Positions 29,153 through 38,795 of a DNA stretch of 64,000 nucleotides are shown here, piece by piece. The number at the start of each line of letters is the position of its first letter. Within the stretch, counting starts at the first letter, position 1. Made by a program: the position numbers and the translations under genes. Under the pieces are notes generated by a model, which saw nothing but the letters and a program-made list of their open reading frames with translations, was not told where the DNA came from and did not search any database. This stretch comes from Nocardiopsis eucommiae (GTDB lineage Bacteria > Actinomycetota > Actinomycetes > Streptosporangiales > Streptosporangiaceae), in the NCBI GenBank assembly GCA_018388625.1, contig CP074402.1, positions 4,960,001-5,024,000 of the forward strand. Direction: 5' to 3'.

Positions 29153-30124
29153 ATGAGTGCGATGACGACTGCCACGAACCAACGCCGTGTGCTTCTCGCC
29201 AACCCTCGGGGGTACTGCGCCGGAGTCGACCGGGCGGTCATCACCGTCGAGAAGGCACTGGAACAGTACGGCGCCCCGATCTACGTGCGCAAACAGATCG
29301 TGCACAACACGCACGTCGTGCGCACCCTGGAGGAGCGGGGCGCGATCTTCGTCGAGGAGACCGAGGAGGTGCCCGAGGGCGCCATCGTCGTCTTCTCCGC
29401 TCACGGTGTCTCGCCCGCCGTCCACGAGCAGGCGCACCGCCGCCAGCTCAAGACCATCGACGCCACGTGCCCCCTCGTCACCAAGGTGCACAAGGAGGCC
29501 CAGCGCTTCGCCTCCGAGGACCGTGACATCATCCTCATCGGCCACATCGGCCACGAGGAGGTCGAGGGCACCAGCGGTGAGGCCCCGGACCACATCCAGA
29601 TCGTGGAGAGCCCCGACGAGGTCCACAAGGTCGAGGTCCGTGACCCGGACAACGTGTCCTGGCTGTCCCAGACCACCCTCTCGGTGGACGAGACCAACCA
29701 GACCGTCGACGCCCTCCGCGAGCGCTTCCCGAACCTGCTCGACCCGCCCAGCGACGACATCTGCTACGCCACCTCCAACCGCCAGGACGCCGTCAAGGCG
29801 ATGGCGCCGGAGTGCGAGCTCGTCATCGTGGTGGGCTCCGACAACTCCTCGAACTCCGTCCGCCTGGTCGAGGTCGCCCTGGACGCGGGCGCGAACGCCT
29901 CGTACCTGATCGACAACGCCACCCTCATGGACGAGGCCTGGCTGGAGGGCGTCACCACCGTGGGCGTGACCAGCGGCGCCTCGGTGCCCGACATCCTCGT
30001 CCGCGAGCTGCTGGACAAGCTGGCCGGGCACGGCTTCGGTTCGGTCAGCCCCGTGACGACGGCCGACGAGACCCTCACGTTCTCGCTGCCCAAGGAGCTC
30101 CGCCGGGACCTGCGCGCCGAGTAG
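29153..30124 (+). CDS. ispH: 4-hydroxy-3-methylbut-2-enyl diphosphate reductase
   Basis: Last step of the MEP isoprenoid pathway: reduces HMBPP to IPP and DMAPP with a 4Fe-4S cluster. 323 residues, intact. Cluster cysteines are Cys22 (PRGYCAGV), Cys106 (DATCPLV) and Cys204 (DDICYATSNRQ). Substrate-binding histidines are in QIVHNTHVV and FSAHGVSP, and the catalytic glutamate region is HEEVEGT; SNSVRLVEVA and GVTSGASVPD are also conserved. A terminator follows. It is divergent from the lipid-droplet protein gene, with about 295 bases between in which I saw only the promoter. Confidence 0.96.
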   Translation: MSAMTTATNQRRVLLANPRGYCAGVDRAVITVEKALEQYGAPIYVRKQIVHNTHVVRTLEERGAIFVEETEEVPEGAIVVFSAHGVSPAVHEQAHRRQLKTIDATCPLVTKVHKEAQRFASEDRDIILIGHIGHEEVEGTSGEAPDHIQIVESPDEVHKVEVRDPDNVSWLSQTTLSVDETNQTVDALRERFPNLLDPPSDDICYATSNRQDAVKAMAPECELVIVVGSDNSSNSVRLVEVALDAGANASYLIDNATLMDEAWLEGVTTVGVTSGASVPDILVRELLDKLAGHGFGSVSPVTTADETLTFSLPKELRRDLRAE

Positions 30125-30141
30125 CCGCCACCCGACGTCGA

Positions 30142-30175
30142 GGGCCCCGCCGAACCACACGGTTCGACGGGGCCC
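30142..30175. terminator. Terminator between ispH and the DUF4245 gene
   Basis: Stem GGGCCCCG-C-CGAACC / GGTTCG-A-CGGGGCCC with a single mismatch and loop ACAC, followed by TTCGTTCGT; it serves the convergent genes. Confidence 0.85.
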
Positions 30176-30199
30176 TTCGTTCGTGCCGGGGCCGACGCC

Positions 30200-30790
30200 C
30201 TAGGAGTCGGTGTCAGCGGCCTCGGACGGCTCGGCCTCGTCCCCGTCCCCGGTGGCCTCGGGCTCGGGGACCGGGAAGGTCTCCAGGTGCTCGGCCAGCT
30301 CCGCGAACTCGTCGACACCGGCGCTGCCCGCGACGACCAGGGTCCGGCCCTCCTCGCGCAGCACGAGGGCGCCCCAGTCCTCGGACTCCAGGTGCTCCCA
30401 CTCGCGGTCGCCCACCATGACGGTGCCCACGGGCTCGGCGTCCTTGACGGTGTCGCGCAGCACGGTGTCGGGGTCGTCGTCGCTCTGGACCAGCCTGGCG
30501 TGGCTGTCCTTCGGAGTGGCGAAGCCCACCGTCCACTCGACCGGGCCGCTCAGGTCCAGGGTGGAACTGGTGGGGGTCCATCCCTCGGGAAGGTTCTCGT
30601 CGGGGGCGGTCACCGGATACCCGGCGCTGCTCCGGAGCACCTCGATGTCCGGGCGGAACTGGACTTCGGGGATGCGTTCACCCGATCGCGTGGAGACCAC
30701 GAACGCCATCACCAGGATGATCGCGACGACGACCCCGAGGGAGATGGCGTAGTTCTTGAAGGTGGCGTTGGCCCGGCTGTATGAACTCAT
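30200..30790 (-). CDS. DUF4245 membrane-anchored protein
   Basis: 196 residues, intact. N-terminal signal anchor (YAISLGVVVAIILVMAFVV) followed by an outside domain with PEVQFRPDIEVLRSSAGYPV, LPEGWTPTSS and DREWEHLESEDWGALVL, matching DUF4245. In actinobacteria this gene is commonly next to glpX and exonuclease VII genes, as here; its function is unknown. The C-terminal tail is acidic and low-complexity. The ATG at 30790 (SSYSRANATFKN) is chosen; the frame is open further up but without conserved residues. Confidence 0.83.
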   Translation of the reverse strand: MSSYSRANATFKNYAISLGVVVAIILVMAFVVSTRSGERIPEVQFRPDIEVLRSSAGYPVTAPDENLPEGWTPTSSTLDLSGPVEWTVGFATPKDSHARLVQSDDDPDTVLRDTVKDAEPVGTVMVGDREWEHLESEDWGALVLREEGRTLVVAGSAGVDEFAELAEHLETFPVPEPEATGDGDEAEPSEAADTDS

Positions 30791-30971
30791 GACATGACCA
30801 GCTTGCCCCAGCTCCCGGGCCACTTCGACCTGGGGTGCGGTTAGCGCGTGTGAGCGGCGCCCCGTCCCGGACGGGAACCCGGGCACCGGGCCCTCGGCGC
30901 CGAGGACCCCGACGTGGTCGGCCACGGATCCGTGCCGCCGTGCGGCCGCCTTCCCCGCCCCGAGGCGAGGG

Positions 30972-31583
30972 CTAGTCCCGCTGGCGGTGGCGGGGTTCGA
31001 GTTCGGTGAGCAGACCGGTGATCTCGTCCGCGAGCCGGTGGGCGTCGACGTCGTCGCGCCGCACGACCTCGGCGACGGCCAGGAGCATGGAACCGCTCAC
31101 CACGATCAGCAGCGCCTCGTCCACGGGCTCGTCGGCCTTGCGGAACAGGGCGACGTTGCGGTCGGTCCACTGGGTGAGCCGGGACCGCAGCTGGTAGTCG
31201 AACCCGGGCGGGCCGTCACCGCTGAAGAACAGTCGCGCGGTGTCGCGCTCCTCTATGCAACCCAGGAGGTAGGCGTGCGCGGCGATGTTCATCAGCCGTG
31301 TGGGATCACTCTCACCCTCGGAGCGGGCGTCGCGGACCGCCTGGTGGGTGCGTTCCTGCTGGCGCTGCTGGAACTCCTCGTACAGGGCGACGTACAGGTC
31401 CGCCTTGCCGGTGAAGTGGTGGTAGAGACTGCCGACGCTGGCCCCGGCGACCGAGACGACCTCACTCACCCCGGCCCTGGCGAACCCCACCGTGCGGAAC
31501 ACCTGGGCCGCCGCCTGTAGCAGGGCACTGCGCGTGGCCGCGCCGCGCGGCGAGACCCGCGCGGGCCTGTCCGTCCTGTCCAC
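30972..31583 (-). CDS. TetR-family transcriptional regulator
   Basis: 203 residues. Typical TetR DNA-binding domain: ALLQAAAQVFRTVGFARAGV, then the recognition part VAGASVGSLYHHFTGKADLY (about 20-65). The C-terminal ligand domain is helical and not diagnostic. It lies between the DUF4245 gene and the divergent glpX. Start at GTG 31583, seven bases after GAGGG; the GTG at 31589 is an alternative. Intact. Its target is unknown; divergent promoter sharing with glpX is possible but I saw no clear palindrome. Confidence 0.85.
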   Translation of the reverse strand: MDRTDRPARVSPRGAATRSALLQAAAQVFRTVGFARAGVSEVVSVAGASVGSLYHHFTGKADLYVALYEEFQQRQQERTHQAVRDARSEGESDPTRLMNIAAHAYLLGCIEERDTARLFFSGDGPPGFDYQLRSRLTQWTDRNVALFRKADEPVDEALLIVVSGSMLLAVAEVVRRDDVDAHRLADEITGLLTELEPRHRQRD

Positions 31584-31969
31584 TGTCACGCCCTCACTTC
31601 CGTCCGGGTCCCCGCGACCTGAAGCGTCCCCCGGGAGACCACGGGAACTCCCCCTGCCTGGTGGCGGCGGGCTCGACGCGACCGACGCGCCTGACGACTG
31701 CTCTCCCTGCGGCCGGGACCGCCACGTGGTGGCCGATCCGGTACAGGTGCACGATGTTACGGGCCGCGTCGGGCTGCGCGTCAACCGACCACCCGCCCCG
31801 GATCACCGGGCCACGCGCACGATCCGCCCCCGCTCGGGCACTCCTCCGCCCGGGTGGCGTCCGACACGCGCGCCGTCCTCCTCGGGGACCGCGATAAACG
31901 GAGGTCACGTCGGGTGACTACCCTAAGAGAGAACCCCCACCCTGTTTCCCGACGGAAGGTGTCACGTCC

Positions 31970-32995
31970 ATGTCGCAGTCCAGTAGCCCGTCCGCGCAGC
32001 ACTCGGCGCCCGACCGTAACCTCGCGCTGGAGCTGGTCCGCGTCACCGAGACCGCCGCGCTCGCCGCGGCCCGTTGGGTCGGCAAGGGCGACAAGCTCGG
32101 CGCCGACGGTGCGGCCGTGCGAGGCATGCGCCACATGATCAGCACCGTGTCGATGAACGGCACCGTGGTGATCGGTGAGGGCGAGAAGGACAACGCGCCC
32201 ATGCTCTACAACGGCGAGCGGGTCGGTGACGGCGGCGGCACCGACTGGGACGTCGCGGTCGACCCGATCGACGGCACCACCCTGACCGCCATGGGCATGC
32301 CCAACGCCATCGCGGTGATCGCGATGAGCCCGCGCAACACCATGTTCGACCCGTCCGCCGTGTTCTACATGGAGAAGCTGGCCACCGGCCCCGAGGCCGC
32401 CGACGTGGTGGACATCGCCGCCTCGCCCGCCGAGAACATCCGCGCCGTGGCCCGCGCCAAGGGCAAGTCGCCGCAGGACGTGACGGTCGTGATCCTCGAC
32501 CGTCCGCGCCACAAGCAGCTGGTCCAGGACGTGCGCGACGCGGGCGCCCGGATCAAGTTCATCAGCGACGGCGACGTCGCGGGCGCCATCATGGCCGCGC
32601 GCCGGGGCACCGGCGTGGACCTGATGCTGGGCATCGGCGGCACCCCCGAGGGCATCATCACGGCGTGCGCCATGAAGTGCCTGGGCGGGGTCATCCAGGG
32701 CCGCCTGTGGCCCAAGGACGACCAGGAGCGCCGGAAGGCGATCGACGCGGGCCACGACCTGGACCGCGTGCTCCTCACCGACGACCTCGTCTCCTCGGAC
32801 GACGTGTTCTTCGCCGCGACCGGCATCACCGACGGCGAGCTGGTGGGCGGTGTCCGGTACGAGTCGACCGGCGTGACCACCGACTCCCTGGTCATGCGCG
32901 GTCGCAGCGGCACCGTGCGCCAGGTCCGCAGCGAGCACCGTCTGAGCAAGCTCTCCGCCTACAGCGGCGTGGACCTCACCTCCGCCCCGGAGTAG
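31970..32995 (+). CDS. glpX: Fructose-1,6-bisphosphatase class II
   Basis: Gluconeogenic enzyme that removes the C1 phosphate of fructose 1,6-bisphosphate. 341 residues, intact. Metal and substrate motifs are visible: GEGEKDNAPMLYNGE, DPIDGTTLTAMG, ISDGDVAGAI and GIGGTPEGIITA. GlpX is the normal fructose bisphosphatase in mycobacteria and related actinobacteria. The ATG at 31970 has GGAAGG upstream. A strong hairpin follows immediately, so it is probably monocistronic. Confidence 0.96.
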   Translation: MSQSSSPSAQHSAPDRNLALELVRVTETAALAAARWVGKGDKLGADGAAVRGMRHMISTVSMNGTVVIGEGEKDNAPMLYNGERVGDGGGTDWDVAVDPIDGTTLTAMGMPNAIAVIAMSPRNTMFDPSAVFYMEKLATGPEAADVVDIAASPAENIRAVARAKGKSPQDVTVVILDRPRHKQLVQDVRDAGARIKFISDGDVAGAIMAARRGTGVDLMLGIGGTPEGIITACAMKCLGGVIQGRLWPKDDQERRKAIDAGHDLDRVLLTDDLVSSDDVFFAATGITDGELVGGVRYESTGVTTDSLVMRGRSGTVRQVRSEHRLSKLSAYSGVDLTSAPE

Positions 32996-33002
32996 TCACC
33001 GC

Positions 33003-33048
33003 GCGACCGGCGGTGCCCCGTCCACTGGGACGGGGCACCGCCGGTCGC
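33003..33048 (+). terminator. Intrinsic terminator after glpX
   Basis: Perfect 21-bp stem with loop ACTG, beginning GCGACCGGCGG and closing CCGCCGGTCGC, 8 bases after the glpX stop and followed by GTATTTC. Confidence 0.92.
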
Positions 33049-33149
33049 GTATTTCGGGTGAGGGTGAACAACTCGGTGTTTCCCCGCATCAGACTCGACG
33101 TTGGCCCCGCGCCCGCGTCTGTTCCACGTACATCCTCGTCGGAGGTCCG

Positions 33150-34900
33150 ATGTCCTACCCAGATCCCCCACAGCAGCCCCAGTGGCAGCCGCCGCAGCAG
33201 CCGGGCCAGGGGTTCCCCCAGCAGCAGGGCCCCGGCCAGCCGCAGTTCGCCCCGCCCCAGCAGCCCGGTCCCGGCGGCCAGTTCCCGGGCCAGCAGTACC
33301 CGGGCGCGGGCGGCCCTCCCCACAGGGTCCCGGCGCCCCGATGGGCCCCGGAGCTCCTATGGGGCCCGGCGGTCCCGGAGCCCCGATGGGGCCCGGCGGT
33401 CCCGGACAGCCTCCCTACGGCGGCCAGTACTCCGGCGGCCAGGTCCCGCCCTCGCGCGGCGGCCGCAAGTGGCTGATCCCCGCGGCGGCCGGTGTGGCCG
33501 TCGTGGTCATGGGCGGCACCCTGTGGGCCGCCGTCTCCCTGGTCGACTTCGGCGGCCCCCAGCCCGAGTCGGTCCTGCCCGGCAACTCCGTGGCGTTCGC
33601 CAAGGTCGACCTCGACATCGACGGTTCCCAGGTCATGGACCTGATCCGTTTCTCCCAGAAGCTCCCGGCCGAGATCACCGAGGAGACCGGTGAGGTCGAG
33701 GAGGACACCACGGGTGTCTTCGCCGAGGCCTTCGCCGAGGAGTTCGACGTCGACCGCGCCGAGGTGGACGAGTGGATCGGGCAGAAGGCCGGAGTCGCCG
33801 CCTGGCCCGCCGCCGACGAGGCCGCCGTGGTGGACGACGGCATGGCGCTCGCGATGGCGCTGTCCGTCAAGGACGCCGGTGCCGCCGAGTCCACGCTCGA
33901 CCGGCTCCGTGAGGACGGCGACCTGGAGTACACGATGGTCGACGACTTCGTCGTCCTCTCCGAGGACGAGGCGGCGATCAGCGAGTACAACGAGCAGATG
34001 TCGGCCCACGGCGACCTGGAGGGGAACGACACCTACAGCGGCGACCTCGACGGGGTGCCGAGCGGCAGCATCGCCCTGGCCTGGATGGACCTGGGCGCGT
34101 TCGGGAACCTGACCGGGGTGGACCAGGAACTGGCCGCCGAGTTCGGCACCGGCCTGGACGCCACCGTCGAGGGCCGGATGACGGCCTCCGTGCGGGTGGA
34201 CGGCGACTACCTCGAGGCCCGGATGGACGTCTTCGGCTTCGAGGTGGACGACGAGGGCCTGACCTGGCTGGCCGACGCCCCCGGAGCGAGCGTGGAGGCC
34301 ATGGGCGGCCTGCCCTCCGGCACCTCGGCGGCCTTCGCCGGGAGCGGCATGGACCAGGCGCTGAGCACCGCCTGGGAGAGCGACGGCCTCCCGTTCCTCG
34401 ACGACGGCTCCCGCAGCGAGATGGAGGCGTTCTTCAATTCGGTCGGCGCTCCGCTGCCGGACGGGTTCACCTCCCTGCTGGGCGGCTCCACCGCCATCGG
34501 CCTCTCCGGTTTCGAGGACGTCTCCCTCGGCTCGGAGCCGTCGTTCGCGTACCGCGCGGTCGGAGGCGACCAGGCGGCGATCGAGGGCTTCCTGGAGGAG
34601 TCCTTCGGCGGCCCCTACTCGTCCATGGTGATGCCCGAGGTGAGCCAGGACGGCGACACGGTCGTGGTCACCCACGGCGGGACCGGCTCCGGCCAGCTCG
34701 GTGAGGACGACGTCTTCCAGCAGACCATGCAGGAGATGGACGACGCCGTCCTCGCCGGGTACTTCGACCTGCGCGAACTGCTGGTCAGCGGCGAGGTGCG
34801 TGCCCCCGGCGAGTGGGGCGCGGTCGGCGTCGGCGTGAGCGTGGTCGAGGAGGGCCAGCGGGCCGTGGTCGAACTGCGCTGGGCGCCCAGCGCGGGATGA
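33150..34900 (+). CDS. DUF3352 membrane-anchored protein with Pro/Gln-rich N-terminus
   Basis: 583 residues after repair. A cytoplasmic N-terminus of about 105 residues is rich in Pro, Gln and Gly (YPDPPQQPQWQPPQQPGQG) with tandem GPGAPM repeats. A helix follows (LIPAAAGVAVVVMGGTLWAA), then a large acidic extracytoplasmic domain that matches DUF3352 (SVLPGNSVAFAKVDLDIDGS, KAGVAAWPAADEAAVVDDGM, MASVRVD-like TASVRVDGDYLEARM). Function unknown. One frameshift in the C4 run at 33318-33321 is repaired by one C (584 codons). The ATG at 33150 follows GGAGG. Terminator at 34931-34966. Confidence 0.8.
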
Positions 34901-34930
34901 TCACCCGAGGCGCGTGACCTCCGAACGGCA

Positions 34931-34966
34931 CGACGGCGCGGGAGGGGCGACCCTTCCGCGCCGTCG
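34931..34966. terminator. Bidirectional terminator after the DUF3352 gene
   Basis: 11-bp stem CGACGGCGCGG / CCGCGCCGTCG extended inward by a G-U pair and AGGG/CCCT, with loop GCGA; it lies between convergent genes ending at 34900 and 34981. Confidence 0.85.
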
Positions 34967-34980
34967 TCGTTCCGGTCCCC

Positions 34981-35801
34981 CTAGTTGACGACCCTGCGGC
35001 GCATCTGGAAGGCGGCCAGGTTCCACATGAGCACCACGAAGGCCAGCAGGACACCGACGTGGCCCAGGGCCCCGAGGACGTCCAGTCCGCCGAAGACCGC
35101 GCCCCGGATGAGTTCGACCGCGTGGTAGAGGGGGTTGACCATGGCGGCGGTCTGGACCCAGGTGGGCAGCTCGGTGAGCGGGAAGAAGGTGCCCGCCATG
35201 AGGAAGAGCGGGGTGAAGAGGCCGCTGAACACGTAGTCCATGCTGCGCACCGAGGTGATCACCGCCGAGATCCAGATGCCGAAGAGCGCGAAGGCGAACC
35301 CGGCGAGGAAGGCGACGAACGGCACCAGCACCATCCCGAAGCCGGGTTGGAGTCCGAACCCGACCGCGACCAGCAGCGGCACGCAGCCGTACACGCCGGA
35401 CCGCAGCGCCAGCCACAGGGCTTCGCCGGTGACGAGTTCGCGCACGTCCACGGGGGCGGCGAGGATCCCCTCGTAGGTGTGCAGGAAACGGCGCTTGATG
35501 AAGGTGTTGATGACGGCCGGCATCATCGACTGGAACATGACCGACACGGCGACGATCCCCGTGCCGAGGAAGTCGATGTAGCTGAACCCGGCGAGGGTAC
35601 CGATGAGGGCGCCCATGCCGAACCCGAAGCAGAGCAGGTAGAGGGTGGGTTCGACCACCGCCGCGAAGGTGGTGGCCCGCCACGACCGCCCGTACAGGAT
35701 CCACTCGCGGGCGATCACCCCCGGACCGCGTCGGCCTCGAACCGGCCCGGCCGGGCGTGCCGCTCCGGACGGGCGTCCTCGTGACGCTGTGAGAGGTTCA
35801 T
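34981..35801 (-). CDS. ABC-2 type transporter permease (NodJ/DrrB-like)
   Basis: 273 residues after repair. A basic N-terminus (SQRHEDARPERHARPGRFE) precedes six helices typical of ABC-2 permeases: EPTLYLLCFGFGMGALIG, YIDFLGTGIVAVSVMFQSMM, and the C-terminal half with GLFTPLFLMAGTFFPLTELP and VNPLYHAVELIRG, the family signature. It forms the membrane part of an exporter, perhaps for drugs or lipids, with the ATPase encoded just upstream. The start ATG at 35801 overlaps the ATPase stop (ATGA), so translation is coupled. One missing G in the G5 run near 35718 separates the N-terminus from the rest; repair gives 274 codons. Confidence 0.88.
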
Positions 35802-36722
35802 TCCACGGACTCCCCGGTCAGGGTCACGAACACGTCCTCCAGGTTGCTGTCCCGTCGGTCGGGCGTGCCCAGCTGGTCCCGGACCGACTCCGGGAGCTCC
35901 TCGGCGCGCAGCACGGACAGCGTCGTGCCGGTGCGCCGGGTGGTGAAGCCGTAGCCGTTGATCAGGCGTTCCAGGGCGGCCATCCCGTCCGCGTCGGGGG
36001 TGTACTCCTCGACGCTGGCCCCCGCGTACTTGGCGACGAGGTCGGCGGGCGCGCCGCGCTCGACGACCCTGCCCCGGGCCATGAGGGCGACCTCGTCCGA
36101 GAGGCGCTCGGCCTCCTCGATGTAGTGGGTGGACATCAGGACGGTGGCGCCCTCGTCCCGCAGGGCCGTGATCACCCCCACAGCTCCTGTCGCACCTGCG
36201 GGTCCAGGCCGACGGTGGGCTCGTCCATGAGGACCAGTTCGGGCCGGTGCAGGAGAGCGCGGACGATGAGCAGGCGGCGGCGCATCCCCCGGAGAGGTCG
36301 TCCACGGGGGTGTCGCCCCGGTCGCTGAGGTGGGCCAGCCGCAGGGTCCGCGCGATGGCCTCCTTGCGGCGGGCGCGAGGGACCCGGTACAGGAACGAGA
36401 ACATCCGGAGGTTCTGCTCGACCGTGAGTTCCTCGTCGAGGTTGTCGTGCTGGGGGACGACGCCCATGCGGGCCCGCGCCCACTTGGACTCGGCGGGGAT
36501 CTCGTGGCCGAGGATGCTGATGGTGCCCTCGTCCGCGATGGACTGGGCGGTGAGCATCCGCATGGTGGTCGACTTGCCCGCGCCGTTGGGTCCGAGCAGT
36601 CCCAGGACGATCCCCTGGGGCACCTCCAGGTCGAGTCCGTCGACGGCCGCGAGCGAACCGAAGCGCTTCACGACGCCGCGCAGGTGCAGGGCTGGCACGG
36701 CGGAGGCCTCCCGGGAGCTCAT
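35798..36722 (-). CDS. ABC transporter ATP-binding protein (NodI/DrrA-like)
   Basis: 308 residues after repair. Walker A GPNGAGKSTTMRML, Q-loop VPQHDNLDEELT, signature LSGGMRRRLLIVRALLHRPE, Walker B LVLMDEPTVGLD, H-loop STHYIEEAE, and the C-terminal extension common in drug exporters (NLEDVFVTLTG). Two frameshifts (C5 runs at 36286-36290 and 36175-36179) are repaired by one base each, giving 309 codons. The ATG at 36722 has GGGGAG eight bases upstream and is preferred; the ATG at 36767 in the same frame is the alternative. Forms an exporter with the permease gene that overlaps its stop. Confidence 0.9.
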
Positions 36723-36767
36723 GGCGGCGCTCCCCGGCACGGCCCGGCCGGGCTCTGGTGTGGTCAT

Positions 36768-37140
36768 GGGAACACGGTAGGCAGCGGACCGGGTGAAAAT
36801 CCATCGCTTATCCGCACGTGCCGGACGGCTGGGCTCGCCGGCGCGGGAACCCGCACCGCCGCCGACCAGGCCGTCCACAGGCGAGAAAACCCGTTGCACC
36901 CGAACGGGGCCCGTGTCTACCGTTGGGGTGTCGGAACCGAACACGGAGTCCGGGGCGCACGCCGCCCGGGCTTAGAAGGACTGAGGACCATGCCCCGGAA
37001 CGCGCCGAGCGCGCCTCACAGCCGCGCGGGTCTCCGCATGCCCCGACACCCTTCGGACGTCTGAACGGACCCGTTCCCCGTCGAGAACCGCTCGGCGCTC
37101 TTGCTGTGTCTCATCACCACTCCAGCAAGGAGCCTCCGGG
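36768..37140. other. Intergenic region between the ABC exporter and RNHCP genes
   Basis: About 370 bases between divergent genes. It carries an AAGGAG ribosome site for the RNHCP gene and presumably both promoters. I saw no clear gene, repeat or palindrome in it. Confidence 0.5.
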
Positions 37141-37515
37141 TTGTCCCACCACGATTTCGACCCCAGTACCACCGCGTCCGCACGCACCGTCTTCGGCTGC
37201 GTGCTCTGCGGTCTCTCCGTCGCCCTCCTAGGGCCCGACGGCACCCCGCGTGACCACTGCCCGAGCTGTCTGACCTCGCTCCACGTCCACGACCAGGTCG
37301 AGGGCGGCGTCTGCGACTGCGAGGGCCGCATGACCCCGATCTCCGTCGTCGTCGCCCGTGACGGCCGATGGCGGCTCGTCCACCGCTGCGTGCGCTGCGA
37401 CGAGCTCTCCGAGAGCGCCGTCACCGCCGACGACAACCCGTTGGTCCTCATGCGGATCGCGGTCCGCCCGCTCGCCGAGCCGCCGTTCCCGCTCGAGATG
37501 TTCGGGGAGGTGTGA
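37141..37515 (+). CDS. RNHCP-domain zinc-ribbon protein, copy 1
   Basis: 124 residues. Four Cys-x2-Cys-type knuckles are visible: FGCVLCGLSV, DHCPSCLTSLHVHD, CDCEGRMTPISVVV and HRCVRCDELSE, matching the RNHCP domain, a small zinc-binding module of unknown role. The family Arg-Asn pair before HCP is replaced by Arg-Asp (PRDHCPSC). The start is TTG at 37141 with AAGGAG upstream. It is followed after two bases by a second RNHCP gene (GTG at 37518), so they are co-transcribed paralogues. Confidence 0.85.
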   Translation: MSHHDFDPSTTASARTVFGCVLCGLSVALLGPDGTPRDHCPSCLTSLHVHDQVEGGVCDCEGRMTPISVVVARDGRWRLVHRCVRCDELSESAVTADDNPLVLMRIAVRPLAEPPFPLEMFGEV

Positions 37516-37517
37516 GC

Positions 37518-37952
37518 GTGGGTCGCGGCAACCACCGGCGCGGTCAGCGCCGACAGCAGCGCCCGAAGACCGTCCTGCGGGCCCGGGGCGAGCAGGCGCG
37601 GCGGCACGGCCAGGGCGGGGAGTCGTTCCGCTGCGCCCACTGCCGACTCGACGTCCCGTTGCGGGCGCCCGGCACCGCGCACCGCAACCACTGCCCGCAC
37701 TGCCTCACCAGCCTGCACGTCGACGGCCGGGTCCCCGGTGACCGGGCCGCCGACTGCCGGGGCCGGATGGAGGCGGCGGGTGTCAGCGCCCGCCCGGACG
37801 GCGAGTGGATGGTCGTCCACCGCTGCCTGGCGTGCGGCGAGCTCAGCGCCAACCGGGTCGCGGGGGACGACAACGCCCGCGCCCTGGTGCGGATCGCGGT
37901 GCGGCCACTATCGGCCGCCACCCCGGCCCGGCGCGCGCTGACACGCCTCTGA
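37518..37952 (+). CDS. RNHCP-domain zinc-ribbon protein, copy 2
   Basis: 144 residues. A strongly basic N-terminus (GRGNHRRGQRRQQRPK) suggests nucleic-acid binding, followed by the canonical RNHCP domain: FRCAHCRLDVPL, HRNHCPHCLTSLHVDG, DCRGRMEAAGVS and HRCLACGELSANRV. The strict RNHCP motif is kept here, unlike in copy 1. The GTG start at 37518 overlaps nothing but lies two bases after the copy 1 stop, pointing to coupled translation. The role is unknown; zinc ribbons of this sort are often RNA-associated. Confidence 0.87.
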   Translation: MGRGNHRRGQRRQQRPKTVLRARGEQARRHGQGGESFRCAHCRLDVPLRAPGTAHRNHCPHCLTSLHVDGRVPGDRAADCRGRMEAAGVSARPDGEWMVVHRCLACGELSANRVAGDDNARALVRIAVRPLSAATPARRALTRL

Positions 37953-38053
37953 TCAGCGGCGTCCCGTGAGCCGTCGTGGGGCCGGGTCTCCCCGGCCCCA
38001 CCGCCGCCGCCGTCGCGACCGTCGCGGGGCCCCGCTCGCCTAGGCTCGGAGGG

Positions 38054-38650
38054 GTGAGTGAGGATGTGTCCCCCGCCCGGATGAGGGCCTCCGACAGTGA
38101 CCGTGAACGCGTCGGCGCGGTCCTGCGCTCCGCCGTGACCGACGGCCGGATCGACATGGAGGAGTTCGAGGAGCGCCTCGAACGAGCGGAGACGGCCAGG
38201 ACCCTGGGGGAACTGCCGGAGCTCACCGCCGACCTGCTGCCCGCCGAGGAGCAGCCGCTCCAGCTCGACCCGGAGCCCATGGTCAGCTGGTTCACCACCC
38301 TCCGGCGGCGGGGACGCTGGGTGGCGGTCCCCGGCGAACAGGCCGGGGCGGTGTGCGGGCGCGCGGAGATCGACATGCGCGAGGCGCTGCTCACACACAA
38401 CCACCACCGCATGACGGTCAGCGCGTTCCTCGGCCGGGTCGTGATCGACGTCCCCGAGGGCGTGGAGGTCCGGCTCGGCGGGTGGTCCTTCCTCGGCAGA
38501 CGCAGCACCAACGCCCGCCGCGGCGCGGCGTCCCGTCCGCCCGTCCTGGAGATCGACGGCTTCTGCCTGTTCGGGACGGTGCGGGTCCGCGCGCCCAGAC
38601 GCCGACTCCGCCTCGTCCGACGCCGGGCCCGCCGCCAGCTCGGCGGATGA
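38054..38650 (+). CDS. DUF1707 domain protein
   Basis: 198 residues. The N-terminal 60 residues are a DUF1707 module (MRASDSDRERVGAVLRSAVT, MEEFEERLERAETARTLGE), found in actinobacterial membrane or regulatory proteins. The rest resembles the cell-wall-active YvqF-type C-terminal domain (VSAFLGRVVIDVPEGVEVRL, FCLFGTVRVRAP), without membrane helices. Function unknown. The GTG at 38054 is seven bases after a TAGGCT -10 (38041-38046), so it is probably leaderless. Intact. Confidence 0.8.
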   Translation: MSEDVSPARMRASDSDRERVGAVLRSAVTDGRIDMEEFEERLERAETARTLGELPELTADLLPAEEQPLQLDPEPMVSWFTTLRRRGRWVAVPGEQAGAVCGRAEIDMREALLTHNHHRMTVSAFLGRVVIDVPEGVEVRLGGWSFLGRRSTNARRGAASRPPVLEIDGFCLFGTVRVRAPRRRLRLVRRRARRQLGG

Positions 38651-38795
38651 CCGACGGCGGTCGGCGCCAAGGTGGTGACCTGCGCCGATGTCAACATGAC
38701 ACGTACAACACCGGGAACCCAGGGTGAGGTGCGTTGTGTCCTCCTGCGTCTGGCAGGCTTGAGGTCACAGGTTTTCCCAGGAGAGATGGGTTGCA

